From Zymoseptoria tritici IPO323 (Eukaryota; Ascomycota; Dothideomycetes; Mycosphaerellales; Mycosphaerellaceae): DNA of 64,000 bases. Position 1 is the first letter of the stretch. Every line of letters starts with the position of its first letter. The notes below the pieces were generated by a model, which saw only the letters and a list, made by a program, of their open reading frames with translations, did no database searches and was not told the origin of the DNA. A program made the translations under genes and the position numbers. Where the stretch lies: positions 1,420,055-1,484,054 of the forward strand of contig NC_018213.1 of assembly GCF_000219625.1 (NCBI RefSeq). Direction: 5' to 3'. Shown piece by piece: positions 1 through 11,261 of the stretch.

Positions 1-42
1 TCAGGAAATCCATCACTCCCACTGCGTACAAACGCACCTCAG

Positions 43-1302
43 TCACTTCGTTGCAAACTTCTTCCTCTTCCTCGTGCAGCATTCGAGCAAGCTCAACTTG
101 ACCCGCTGGTCCTGTTTCGATTCTATCGGGCGCCACGCCGGCTCCGGTGGCCACTTGACAAACTCGACTTCATCGGCCCGGACCAATTTCAGATACTCCA
201 AGAATCGATCATCGGTGTTCTCCACCTTCCGCCGGCCGTGAAAGTGCAGCTTCAGAGTCTGAAGATTGCAGTGGTCCGCTAGATGACGCAGGACAGACAT
301 CAAATCGTCGTCGTGCACAAAGCGGCGTTCTTCGGGAGTGTGCGTAGCAGGACTGAGGGAAGGCGTGGCGTCTTCGAGCATGAAGGTCACGTTCCGAAGC
401 AGGGCAGAGTTGGTCTGGCCAATGGACTTGAGAAATTTGCGGGCGGGAAGGAAGCCTAGCTCGCGCCACTCCTTCTCCCAGAAACTACCATAGCGTCGAG
501 CGCGGCGTTCGATATGAAAGTGGTTCTCCGAGTAGAGGATTGAGCGACCTTCTTCGTGAACCTGATGGCATGTGCGGAGGATGGCAGAACTGCGCGAGAA
601 GTTGTCGGCAGTAGAGAAGTTGATCACTTTCGTGGAGACGAAGATGTAGCGGTAGCATTCGTTGCGCAATTCCGCAGGGAGGTCCTGAAGTAATGTGTTA
701 GCCGAGAGATTTCGAGTTTATCCGTTTGCTCCTTCACTTACCAGGAAGCCGCGATATTTGGACTTCTTCGACTTGGAGCGAGCATTCAATCTTGCCATGT
801 TGCTTTGCACAAGACGATCCGACGTGTTACCAGACGGCATGCCGCAAGACAGATACTGCTTCGGATCCAGATGCAACGTGATGGGACCTTGCTGATCAGT
901 CGGAATGTTGATCGTGAGGTGAAATGTAGTATGGCCGGTTTTGGTAGGTGCAGTCGGAGCCGTCATAGTGTCAGACATTGAGGAATCGGACATCATCCCC
1001 GTGTCGTCCTCCGAGTCGAGACGAAGTTCTGGTGAAGGTGACCGAGTGCGCTTCTTCTTCCGAATGGGAGCCACCGTGACAATGTCGCTGTCATTGCCAT
1101 CGTCTTCATCGTCCATATCGTCAAGCTCTGAATCGCTGATCGCGATGGCAGAGTCCTCAAAGGGTGATTCATCCGTCTTTCGTGCTGTGCGGCATTTTCG
1201 AATGGCTCGTCCTTTTGAGTTGTAGTCGGTGGCCCAATCGCCTTTGCCCAGCTCTGAGCTGGCAGAGCGTTTGGCGCGATTGTCTTTCTTGGATGGCGGC
1301 AT
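43..1302 (-). CDS. F-box-like / 2EXR-like fungal protein, 2 exons
   Basis: Two exons (1302-742, 684-43) around a 57-nt intron with donor GTAAGT and acceptor TTCAG; the join is in frame and gives 400 residues. The first ~185 residues are charged and low complexity, with a basic nuclear-localisation-like patch (KKKRTRS) and acidic stretches. The splice creates the sequence FLDLPAELRNECYRYIF, the usual opening of fungal F-box-like/2EXR proteins, followed by the conserved RTCHQVHEEGRSILYSEN block of that group. Such proteins are very numerous in Pezizomycotina and mostly uncharacterised; some may be substrate adaptors for SCF ubiquitin ligases, but that is inference. The ATG at 1302 is preferred because the longer open frame upstream is a serine/histidine-rich tract with no family support. 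Confidence 0.8.
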
Positions 1303-2461
1303 GACTGCGTGTGGCCACCAACGCAAGTGGTGGTGTGGTGTTGATGAAGTGAAGGTCGTGGTAAGAGAAGTGGGATTCGGAGTCAAGGGCCATGCAGAAT
1401 AAAAAAGTGAATTGCAGGTGCAAAGCTAGGTTGGGAGGGCAATTGCTTAACTTTTTTGGCAACTTCACGTGGCCGAATCCAGATTAATGGCAAGGGTGAA
1501 GGGCGATATTGCGTTTGGCTTTGGCAGGCGCACCCACGGACGCCGCGTCGGAGGACTGACCGAAGTGCGGTGAGGGAGAGCAACACCCCACCCATATTAT
1601 CGACGTCGAAGAGCAGGGTACCTTAACGTAGCCATGTCAGGTACCTCCGCCTCAAGTATGCATGATGAAATGTACTTGAAAAGATCGCTGCACCAGGGGA
1701 AGAGGGATTTCAGATCTGGAACGGGGCGTCATGATTGGAGTCAGATGGGTACCGCTTGTCCATCACGGTAACGTGTCGGCGCGGGCGACACGGAGCGAGC
1801 GCGGCCTTTCAATGGTTTGGCGAGATCAAGAAGGCGAGTCGGCGAAGATCTGGGCCCAAGGCTTGCTGTGAAGGATCAGACGACCTGCTGATTGCGTAGC
1901 CAAGTGCACCAAGCCTCACATTCTGGACGTCCGGCGGTCCGACTCTGGCTTTCCGGGTCTCGAGGGAGAATATGGGTATGGGTACGTACTTACAGGCTGG
2001 TAAAGGATATGTTGCAGTGGCTTTCAGCGCTGCGCGACCGCGGAAGACACACCGCTCGCGGCTTTGAGACGACGTCGATCATGTCGCCGGACTATCCGTC
2101 GTGAGAAAGCCGCACGACGAAGATCAACCAGGCAGATCTCACCAGTCTCGTTGCCTTCCGTAAGGGGGCCATTCGTGTCATAACCACCGTAGACTCCAAT
2201 GAAGCGCCACTGATACTAAGGCGGTCTGTGTAGAAGCCTAGACAAAAGCTGCATCTGATTCAGGAGTGGTCGAGATGATGCAAAAGAGATTGAAGGTCGA
2301 GGTGAGTGTTCACACGCCGCCCGGAATATCTTCGGCATGTGGCACTACCCTAGCTGCAGATCAGCGGGGATTCCTCGAAACTGTAAATCTTTCTGACCAA
2401 GTCCATGGTCCTCGGATGCTGGTTGATACGACATCGTCTCGCGGCGAGTGCAACTTCGACG
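1303..2461. other. intergenic, shared 5' region of divergent genes
   Basis: Lies between the starts of the F-box-like gene (minus) and GPN3 (plus). I see no convincing coding sequence; short open frames here are shadows. It must hold both promoters and the 5' UTRs, possibly with a 5' UTR intron of GPN3, but no clear TATA box or binding site stands out. Confidence 0.5.
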
Positions 2462-3414
2462 ATGGGATATGGCACGATAGTGATGGGACCGGCCGGCGCT
2501 GGCAAGACGACCTTCTGCGCCGCGCTAATCTCTCACCTCAAGAACAATCGTCGCTCATGCTTTGTATGTGCTGGACCAAGCTTCCAACCCGACCTTGACA
2601 ATGTCTAACAACACTCCTACAGTACATCAATCTCGACCCGGCCGCCGAAGAGTTCCAATACGAACCCGATCTCGATATCAAAGACCTCATTACCCTCGAA
2701 GATGTCATGGACGAACTGCATCTGGGACCTAACGGCGGACTGATCTACTGCTTCGAATTCCTGATGGAGAATCTCGACTTCATCACGGAGCCCCTCGAAA
2801 GCGTGACCGAAGAGTACCTCATCATCATCGACATGCCTGGCCAAATCGAGCTCTACACCCACGTTCCTATCATTCCGCAACTGCTGAAGCAATTGACTCG
2901 CGGGAGTCTGAACATCAACATGTGCGCGGCGTATCTGCTGGAAAGCTCATTCATCATTGACCGAGCAAAGTTCTTCTCTGGTACGCTGAGCGCCATGAGT
3001 GCGATGATCATGATGGAACTCCCGCACGTCAACATTCTCAGCAAAATGGACCAGGTCAAAGGACAAATCGCACGAAAAGAGCTGAAGCGCTTCATCGATC
3101 CGGATACAAGCTTGCTGCAAGACGCCCCGGAGAGCGGACTCGTGTATGAGTACAAAGAGGGTGTGGACAATGGCGAGAGGGAAGATGAGGATGCGCAGGC
3201 GCTGATGAGTGGTGCTTCGTTCGGACGACTCAATCGTGCTGTAGGCCAGCTGATCGACGACTTCAGCCTGGTATCGTTTCTGAAATTGGATGCGCAGGAT
3301 GAGGATAGCGTAGGTGCTATCCTGAGCTACATTGACGATGCGATTCAATTCCATGAGGCACAAGAGCCAAGGGAGCCACATGACGAGATGGATGCGGACG
3401 AAGACATGGGTTGA
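2462..3414 (+). CDS. GPN3: GPN-loop GTPase 3
   Basis: Two exons (2462-2563 and 2623-3414), intron of 59 nt with donor GTATGT, branch TCTAAC and acceptor CTACAG; 297 residues, the normal size of Gpn3. The N-terminus starts MGYGTIVMGPAGAGKTT, the G1/Walker A loop. The diagnostic Gly-Pro-Asn insertion is in LHLGPNGG (around residue 70), G3 is DMPGQIE, and the base-recognition motif is LSKMDQV. The tail is acidic (DADEDMG). Gpn1 and Gpn3 form a heterodimer that is needed in the cytoplasm for assembly and nuclear import of RNA polymerase II. The exact start is the least certain point: some orthologues begin one or two residues differently, and a 5' UTR intron is possible. Confidence 0.93.
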
Positions 3415-3749
3415 AGAACTGCGATGGCCCAAGGTGCAATGATACAGCAACTCCAGATCCCCGGCGGACGCGACTGCTGATCGAGAGGCGTGGAATGGCT
3501 ATGCGCAAGCTGGACATGGAAACCGGGAGAAGGACTTGATTCAAGACATGTTCCAGGCCGATGTCCAGGAAGCGCATGCTGAGGATCGCATAGGTAAGCT
3601 CGACAGCAGACGGGTTCGCATGGCATGGACCCATATGCCGACCTTTACGCATGACGCCATTATGAGTCGCAACGGGTCACTCAACGCATGCGAAAACATA
3701 CGCCGGGATGCTGCCACGGAGGAGCTCAGCATTTCGTGCCTAGCTACCG

Positions 3750-5095
3750 CTACGCGAGCTTGACTCGCGAGTCTACGAAGATGGAGATGAAGACCTTCTT
3801 CGCCATCATCACGAGATTGAGCAACCAAAAAGCCACCAGCAGGATGATCATAGCTACCGACAACCACTGTATCCCTTGGCTCTCGAACTCTTGTCCAAGA
3901 TAGACCGTCGACAGAGTAAATCCCACATTTGGGAAGATGTAAGCTAAGGGCAGGAGTGTCAGCTTCTTTCACCTTATCCAGCGAATATCAAATACTCACA
4001 CCACGCGACATTCGTGAAATCCATCGTCAGCCTCCACTTCCCGTCCTTTCTCTCAAACAGCTCCATCAAATTCACGAATACTGCCACCAGGAACACCCAC
4101 GCGGTGAAAACCCACATGAATACACCCGTCCACGTCGCCAAGATCAACAATACCTCTCCCGCCATGGGATGCGTGTTGAAGTATCCGTACGGCGTAGTCG
4201 GTCCCGCGCGAGCAATTCCAATAAGCGCAACGATTGTGAAGCCGCTGGTTCCGGTCATGATGAAAAGTCCAGGACGGAGATTGAGCGGCGGCCAGCCGTT
4301 CTCGAAGAGCGAAGCTATGAGCATGGTGAGGAAGAACGTGCAGACGATCCAGCCTAGGCCTTGGTATGCTACGCCTGCGACCATTATGGGGAGGCGATGT
4401 TCGACGGGCTGTAATGGGAAAGCCATGTCAGTTCCAGCACCCCGGGATAACGGAAGAAGACATACCTGACTATGCACAATCGTCGCTGCCACCGTACCCG
4501 TCAGCATCGCATTCAAAACCTGCAGAAATGCCGGGACCTTGAAGTCGTTCGCCTTCATCGTCTGCGCGCGGAACACCAGACTGAGATGCACCGTCGTGTT
4601 CAATATCGTGACAGCGGCATACAGCCAGAATAACACCCTCACGACCGTCACCAACCAGGGTCCTGCGTGCGGTACTCCATAGCCTTCGATGTCGATGATA
4701 ATTGTCGCGATCGTCAACCAGAAGGATCCGAAGAAGTAACAATCTGGCGCTGTCACGAAGGACTTGGCGAATCGTTCCGGATCATGGTACCAGCGGACAC
4801 CAGTGAGAGCAAGGAAGATGAGAAATAAGACGAGGTTGAAGATGAAGATGATGGTGCCGATTGTTTGGAGGCCGGAGAAAGTTTTAGGAGAGTTGGCCAG
4901 GACCGAGGCAATACCGCCGGTAGACTGCGTGCAGGTGAACCAGGACCAAGAGACACGTTCGACGCACCATTGACCGAACGGGAGACGATGGCGGTTGGAG
5001 GAGAGGTCGGAGTGTTGTTTTGTGTTTCTCGAGGCGTGGCCATTTTCAAGAGTGCCACTTTGCGAGGTGGAGTCGTCGGATGTTTCGTCTGACAT
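3750..5095 (-). CDS. TDT-family transporter (SSU1 / malic acid transporter type)
   Basis: Three exons (5095-4466, 4408-4000, 3943-3750), introns of 57 nt (no stop inside, but good GTATGT / CTGAC / TACAG signals) and 56 nt (GTGAGT / CTTAG). 410 residues with about ten hydrophobic segments. Family signs are the SWFTCTQSTGGIAS block before the first membrane segment and, created by the second splice, WSYIFPNVGFTLSTVYLG, the typical last-helix signature of tellurite-resistance/dicarboxylate transporters. In fungi this family includes the sulfite efflux pump Ssu1 and the malate carrier Mae1, at the plasma membrane; which substrate applies here is not visible. The first ~45 residues are a Ser/Thr-rich cytosolic tail. 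Convergent with GPN3 (336 bp between stops). Confidence 0.88.
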
Positions 5096-5687
5096 CTTGT
5101 AGATCAATTGATGCGATGAGAGATGTATGTGATGCTGTACTATTCCTGTACTTTGTTCATAAATCTCGTCTTCGTGCCGTGTTCCTGGGTATCGTATGCG
5201 CTGTTTAAGTGTTTACATCAGGGCCGCCGGCTGTGGATGTGAAAGTCTTCGACTACATCGCTCCCATCCAGATTGACATCATCGCCCGATAGGTCTGCCA
5301 GATCGGGTTGCCGTTCCATGTGACATTGTTTGATGAAAGAAAGGTATGCCTCTGCGAGTTTCAATGTTTCTGAGGCGAGTGCACGCTGTTATGTCATCAT
5401 CGGCTACAGCGGCGCCGGGTGAACGGCTGAGAGCAGTCTCTTTCTCTCGGAACTCTCGAAACACCACAAATTCATTGCGTTGTAGCTCGTCAAGACACAA
5501 CATGGCTTTAATTGTTTGCGATTTGTAGAAGAAGGTCTGACATTCACTTGGGACCTTAGGCGCCCGCGCTGCTACTTCCTCTTTCGGCCGTGTAGTCAGC
5601 ATGAACCCTGCACGCCAAATGCTTGAGATTAGTCTCAGTTCCTCAGTCCACGCCCAGTTAGCGCGGTTTCGACGCCTACTGTTCGTG

Positions 5688-6137
5688 GTCTGAGGGTCCG
5701 AACGCCGAATTTGGGAGATAGAGCGCAGCATTAGTATAGAATTTACACCTTAATAAAGCGCAGCATCGTTTCGGCCCCAAACACGAGAACGCAATAACGA
5801 AACTAGTTATTAAAAATCCGGCACTGTAACTTTGTAGAGCCGAGTCTTGCGATTCGAACGGTGTATTAATTATTTAAATCCGACGCTAAACGAAAGCTGT
5901 AATAGAGCTCGCGCAAATTCTTCGGAATTCTAATTTATTAGGCGAAAAACAGGAAAATGCGAGCTCTATTAGGGCACGCAAAACACACTTAAATTTTCTA
6001 TGCGATACGCCGTTCGAATCGCAAGACTCGGCTCTACAAAGTTATAGTGCCGGATTTTTAAAAAAGGTCGTTGTTGTTGCGCTGTCGCGTGCTGCGCTGT
6101 ATCTCCCAAAATCCGGCTTGGGCCCTTAGACCCTCTC
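5688..6137. repeat. foldback / MITE-like inverted-repeat element
   Basis: Two long arms in opposite orientation. The inner cores (5811-5861 and 6010-6060, 51 bp each) are nearly identical when one is reverse-complemented. The pairing extends outward with gaps to 5688 and 6137, where both ends carry a related stretch with GGGAGATA and GCGCAGCA, and inward to the shared AATAGAGCTCGC. The element is richer in A+T than its surroundings and has no open frame of note. It sits in the ~1.2 kb between the TDT transporter start and the 3' end of the phosphatase gene. A non-autonomous transposon remnant is the simplest reading; RIP-type decay would explain its composition. Confidence 0.7.
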
Positions 6138-6334
6138 AGGCGAGGCGCTCGAAGAGGTTAGTGCTCGCTGGCTAAGAGTGGTCTGTGCTTCTGAGACTAG
6201 CTTGAGATAAGATAACAACATTTTCTATGCCGGGATATGTCGCTTGCAGAACATTCTACGATTCCATCGTCAAGCACAGTCTCTCGTGTCAGTCTGCTCT
6301 CAATCCGTTCGTAAGCAGGTACGAATCACCGCTT

Positions 6335-7221
6335 TCATCGATTCTCCTTTTTTCGACCGGCCAGCGACTCCTCCGTCTCGTGCAGCATTGACTGCTCATC
6401 ATCCTCCTCCTTGAAAGTGTAGGTTCTAAGCTCTGCTTCATTCCACCTGTCCAGCCATTAGTTGTCATTTGAATCACCCGACCGCACGTTACGGTACTCA
6501 CCAAGGCGTCGTCTGCTGACCCTCATCGTCGACCTCACCGGTCAGGTAATGATTGAAGAACCCATGCGCGACCAACACCACCTCCTTCTCCTCTCTGCCC
6601 TTGATCCACTTCCGCAGTTTCCTCGCTCGCTCGTTCACAGCCTTTGCATCTGTCGCATACTCGCCTTCATGCTTCCACCATTCCAACTTCAGCAAATCGA
6701 AGTCGACGAGGTCGGGACCGAATATCTCCTTCAACACACTCGCTTCGCTGCCAGTATCTGAAGGGTTGGTAGAGACCTCTTCGGCGTACGGCTGAGCATG
6801 GATCTTCAAACCACGTTCGATGCAGGGTGCGAAGCTGAGCTGGCCTATCCATCAAAGAGTAAAAGGGTCAGCACTGCTTAGACGACAGTCGAGACCTGGC
6901 ACTGTCCGAGAGACGGTCTTGTGCGCTACACGCCTTGACCCTGCGGAGACTTACATGTTTGTAAGGCACGACGCAGAGGGGACGCGAGGAGAAGTTCGAC
7001 CTGCCGTCTGCGATTAGCTTGAGGACTTTCGAGTCATCGTCAATGACTTATGGAGTGAGACCAACATTTTGGTGTCGAGTGAACGATTCGCAACGCTTCC
7101 TACACTGTTCCTTGCCTTTGTCTGTGAGCTCAGCATCCCGAATGTTGATCCCGTCCTCGCCGGAGACGTCTGGAGAGTGAAAGCCTTGGCCATGGCGCAT
7201 CACATGAACGATTGGAGGCAT
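6335..7221 (-). CDS. histidine phosphatase (phosphoglycerate-mutase-like) superfamily protein
   Basis: Four exons (7221-7066, 7000-6955, 6844-6502, 6446-6335), introns 65, 110 and 55 nt, all junctions in frame; 218 residues. The catalytic phosphohistidine motif is RHG in IVHVMRHGQGF near residue 9. The second conserved block, LLLASPLRRALQTC, appears only after the first two splices, and the general acid region is VVLVAHGFFNHYLTGE with the second catalytic His. This is a small cytosolic fungal branch of the family, often annotated as phosphoglycerate mutase family protein; real substrates are usually unknown phosphomonoesters. The first donor is the less common GTTGGT, chosen because it restores HQN-VELLLASP; it is the weakest splice site. 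Confidence 0.88.
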
Positions 7222-7918
7222 GATGCGGACAAGCTGTTGTTCTTTCCGGCTGTCCTCGTCGTTCGTCGGCTGCACAATCTGATAGCGATGTCGTTAATCT
7301 CAATCTTGATGTATGGTAAGATCTTTAGCTTCCAGGAGTTTGAAGTCGCTCTCTTTAGTGATCCAGTATATCGCCGTTTCCCAACAGACCCGGTCTTAAG
7401 AAAATGTCCTACCGAGCACTGGCACAGCAGGAGAAGTAATTCATGGGAACCTCTCCTCTAACAGACAGGCCTTCCAAAGGACAACGCACCAGCTCGCTCG
7501 TAAGGGTCTATCCCATGCGCCCTTCCAAAACGTGGTCCGAGGATCGACCTCCGTCATCCTGCAGCCGGCGGCTGTATAGCGTAATTTCTCGAACTCTATC
7601 CACACCTCCTTGACCTCGCGCAACTCGTGTTTGCTCGTGTTGTTTCTTTCATGGTCCCGTCCAAGGAGCACGCTCACGAACGTGTGGCCGACGCCGGCAC
7701 CCCTCCGCCAGAAAGGTCGAATTATCAGGCGAAGTCGATGCAGAACCCCTTCAAATACCGAATATGCTGACGAAGTGTCTAAGAATAAAAGCAGCAATGA
7801 ACACAATCGACAAGTTGCAAGATGCTGTGAGCCCATCCCGTCGCCAACAGAGGACGATATGTACAGCTCTAATCCGCCGCTGCAAGCGGCATACAAGGAT
7901 AATCTCTTACCTCGGCCA
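7222..7918. other. intergenic, no gene seen
   Basis: Region between the phosphatase start and the cupin stop. A 200-codon open frame on the minus strand crosses from here into the cupin gene but has no ATG context or family features and overlaps real exons, so I treat it as a shadow. Probably promoter of the phosphatase and 3' UTR of the cupin gene. Confidence 0.5.
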
Positions 7919-8911
7919 TCAACCTTTGTTGCCCGACTTCTCATTTGCACTCTGCGGCGGTCCACCTTGATAGCTTCCATCAGTCTTGATCCCACATCGC
8001 TGGCGACATTCTTCGGTGCCATAGTTCGCTCCTGTGCCAATAGGCGGGATTTTGGCTGCAAATTCTGGGGATGCGTAGGCACCACCCAGAGCCGCATTCA
8101 CCAGTTCTGGCGGGAAGCCGTTGGTGAAGACTGCGCCAATGTTGAGCGTGCCGGCGTCTTCACTGCTGAGGGCGGAGACGAGTTGAGCGTTTTCGCAGCC
8201 TGGTGAGAATGGAGGGTCAGATTTGTATGCGAAGGACGGAGCGGATAGTCTGTGGATGGAACAGGGAAGCTTGGGAAGGTGTTCGAGTCAAGCAACACGG
8301 AATGAGACGAACTGTGGAAACATGGTGCTCCCGAGCTGCGCTCATGGTGTGAGATGTCGTGAACAGTGCGTCTTGATCATACTCACCATTGTTGACCATC
8401 GTATGCATCGACCCAGCCGGAAAGATCGTCGCCTTCCCCTTCGTGAGGACAGCAGTGATGGTATGAGCGCCATTCTCCTCATACATGTAGGTAGTGGTGT
8501 TGCCCTCTATCGAAACGACGTAGTTGGAAGCGCGCGGGTGAAAGTGAGCTGGCAGGATGCTACAACCACCAAGGTTGAGCATGGCCACTGGTAGTAGGGT
8601 CAGATGATGACACTGTGCAATAAGAGGGCAGGAACATGCTCACGTGTCAGGCCGTTGCCGCGGGCGGCGGGAAAGGTTGCAGCGTTCATGTTTGTGACAC
8701 CACCTGGAGACCAGTTGTACCACGGCTGCTGCGCGGTGAAGTCGAAGACCCAGTCCTCGTTGTTGGGCAGGATCTTGAGGCGATCGAGCTGGGTGGCAGC
8801 CGTGTCCAGCTGAGCGATCTTCTCGGGTTGTCTAGTCTCATCGACAGCGACGGCTCTCTGCCAGAGGGTCATCGACAGTAGCGCGGTGGTCAGAGCAAGT
8901 TGGCGGAACAT
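7919..8911 (-). CDS. secreted cupin (spherulin-1A / germin-like)
   Basis: Three exons (8911-8644, 8587-8387, 8199-7919), introns 56 and 187 nt, frame kept; 249 residues. The start is a clear signal peptide (MFRQLALTTALLSMTLW, then cleavage near AVA-VDE). The cupin follows: DRLKILPNNEDWVFDF, the PAHFHPRASNYVV metal-binding motif with His-x-His, then the second motif with FPAGSMHTMVNNG, and the conserved CENAQLVSALSSEDAG after the second splice. Spherulin-type cupins are secreted or cell-wall associated and linked to stress or spherulation in slime moulds; in plants relatives act as oxalate oxidase or superoxide dismutase. Enzyme activity here is unknown. The 187-nt intron is long for this window but its signals (GTGAGT, CACCAG) and frame are good. 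Confidence 0.9.
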
Positions 8912-11261
8912 GCTGATTTGTCTTGGGAGGCCCGACGATTTGGTTTGTAGCTGTCGGTGTTGCGTTGTGGTCTGATCTGGTGCGTGGCAGTGTAAGCGTT
9001 GCAGGAGTCCTCGGGTACTTGGAGCTCTTGGTGTCAAGTGAGGTGTGAACAGGAAGAAAGTATTCGCGGGTGCTCTTGAGTCTGGAAATATTCGTTGACA
9101 GAAGGAATGGCCAAAGCGGAATCCCAAGGAGAGAGACACACTTCTATATATCCTGTGTCGCTCTCAAGGGGCACCGGCACCACATGGTCTGGATGGTGAG
9201 GGTCGGAAGCATGGCGGGAGGGGTGGAGGCAAAGCGCCATGCCATCCCCGAGCAAAAGCGGTTTGGACAACAAGCTCTAGGGAGCAAGTGACGAGGCGAT
9301 GTTGGGTGGCTTGAGGATTCCGATCCTACGCTGTCATCGCTGGCGTCGAGGCAGCGTATAGGAAGACAATGAATGCTAAGCATTCCATGCAAGCCACCCT
9401 TGAGTCGAGGATCCAGACGCATCGTATCTCAACCTTGTTGTGTAGCTCGAGGTGTCTCCCCGATGACGGAATAGGCAAGTCCAGAATGCTTACAGCACAC
9501 GATGTTCTCGTATCGGCCGGGTCCTGGTCTCGAAAGTCTTCCGCGACTGGTAGTGATCTTGGCTTCGGGTCGAACGACTCAAACCCAGCTCCAAGACCGA
9601 TATAAACCCAACGATCTGGCTTGTGTCGACTCAGCAACGTGGTTATCAGATCTCGAGGAAAACCCACCGAGCAGTGACAGAGATCATCATACTCGATCCA
9701 GCAACGATCCATCAGCAGGTACCCGTCGGATGCGACCCAACTGGTGGTGCTCGTGTCCTGCAAGTTGGATCCCATAGTTGTACCAGCATGAGACGTTGGG
9801 GCACTGCCACCGCGTTGCCTTGAAGTTGGGCTTGATGGTGGCACCCACCGCCGCTCGTGCTGCGCGGCACAACAGCGGCCGTCAGCCGGCAAGCACAATT
9901 GTACAGCCGCAGCTGTCTTACCGGTGAGGCGCCGACCACTTTCAATCGTATGCAGCTGAAGTCTAGTATCGGCGAGCCTTATTAGCTTTTGGTCTCTTAA
10001 ATCTTAGCTTCCCCTCCTTCTAAAGCCTTGAACCCAGCTGAAGACCCTAATGGTGCCTTTTCCTTACCTCAAGGTAGGCATCAACCACAGCTTCCGCCGC
10101 AAGGGATCCTGAACTGGGACAAGGTCAAGCCACTGCAAGAAGCCTCTCCTCAGCGTTGGTCACAACCACGATCTTGTCGCATCCGATTCGCGTGCTCGTG
10201 ACGCCATTGACGACAACTGCATGCAAGGTGAGGGCTTCGCTGTGATCAAGCGTGATGGACTCTGGTGGTCCTGAGGAATGACTGCCGGCTTGTCTGATGT
10301 ATAAAAAGAAGAGGCGTTCCAAGGGCGTCTGTCGTCTGCTGTTGAAGCCGTTCTGGAGGGACGCCTTGGCTTAGGCGTCCACAACTCACTTCTCACTTCA
10401 CTTCTCGATGCCGTTGCTGTGACTTCCTCACATGGTCTCTTCTCTCGCATGCGCAAAGAGACACCTGACTCCTGAACAGCTCCAGAGTTTGAAGGTCGTA
10501 ACCGGAGTTGGCAACCATCGCGAATTGGTATCCAGCTCTACCGGTGACCGGCGGCTGAAACTGAAACTTCCAGTTTTGCCGGCTGACGAGCACCAACAAT
10601 TGTCAGCATTCCTTCCCTCTCACCACCGGCTCCAACACCAACCCAAAGATCCTGCTCCTGCGTGTGCACCCAGACACTGACGTTCTCGACCGAGCAACTC
10701 CGGCCTGCAGATATCTCTCTAGCCTTAAACTGCTCCCACCCTTGTTGCCAACACGTGCACTGCCCTGGCGAGCACGCATACAGACAGCTCCGCGGCAACC
10801 CGGAGCCCGGTAGGAAGTGAAGGAGGCGCCATGTTCAGCACGTACCCGATCTGCTCGAACGATAGTATTACGTACTCTCGCCCTGACCCTGCGACCATGT
10901 GATGCGAAGAAGGGGAAGGATGTCCTAATAGGAAATTGCATGAAATCACTCACCAGACCCTGATCGTCAACGACCAGGCCAGTGCAAGTGAGCGCTCGAC
11001 TCGATTTCAAAGCTTCCACCTCATTCCCATTCCAATCGTACACAAAATTTGCTTCCTGGGTATCACAACAACCCTCGCTCGCGCTTGCACCCAAAGAAAC
11101 ACTGAAAGTCATGATCGTATCCCTTCCTCGCCAAAGCACCATGCCCGCTACTCCCTGCTCACAAGAAACAAGATACGATACCCAATTAGTCGCAAGTCAT
11201 GTCGTCTCTTTTCGTCCTCTCTTTTGTCCTAATGTCGTTGTCGTTAGAACACTTCCTCCGT
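8912..11261. other. 2.3 kb without a resolvable gene; possible broken secreted-protein gene on minus strand
   Basis: Several minus-strand stretches look weakly protein-like but cannot be joined into one frame. Examples are 11142-10950 (ends at a GTGAGT donor), 10599-10430 (segment ending LQTLELFRSQ), 10322-10125 (segment with GCDKIVVVTNAEERLL) and 9872-9700 (Cys/Trp-rich, RWQCPNVSCWYNYG). They could be exons of an intron-rich secreted protein, or a decayed gene. I give no product. Confidence 0.25.

Noticed and set aside
7441..8097. 218-codon minus-strand open frame
   Set aside because: Overlaps the third exon of the cupin gene in another frame and has no family features.
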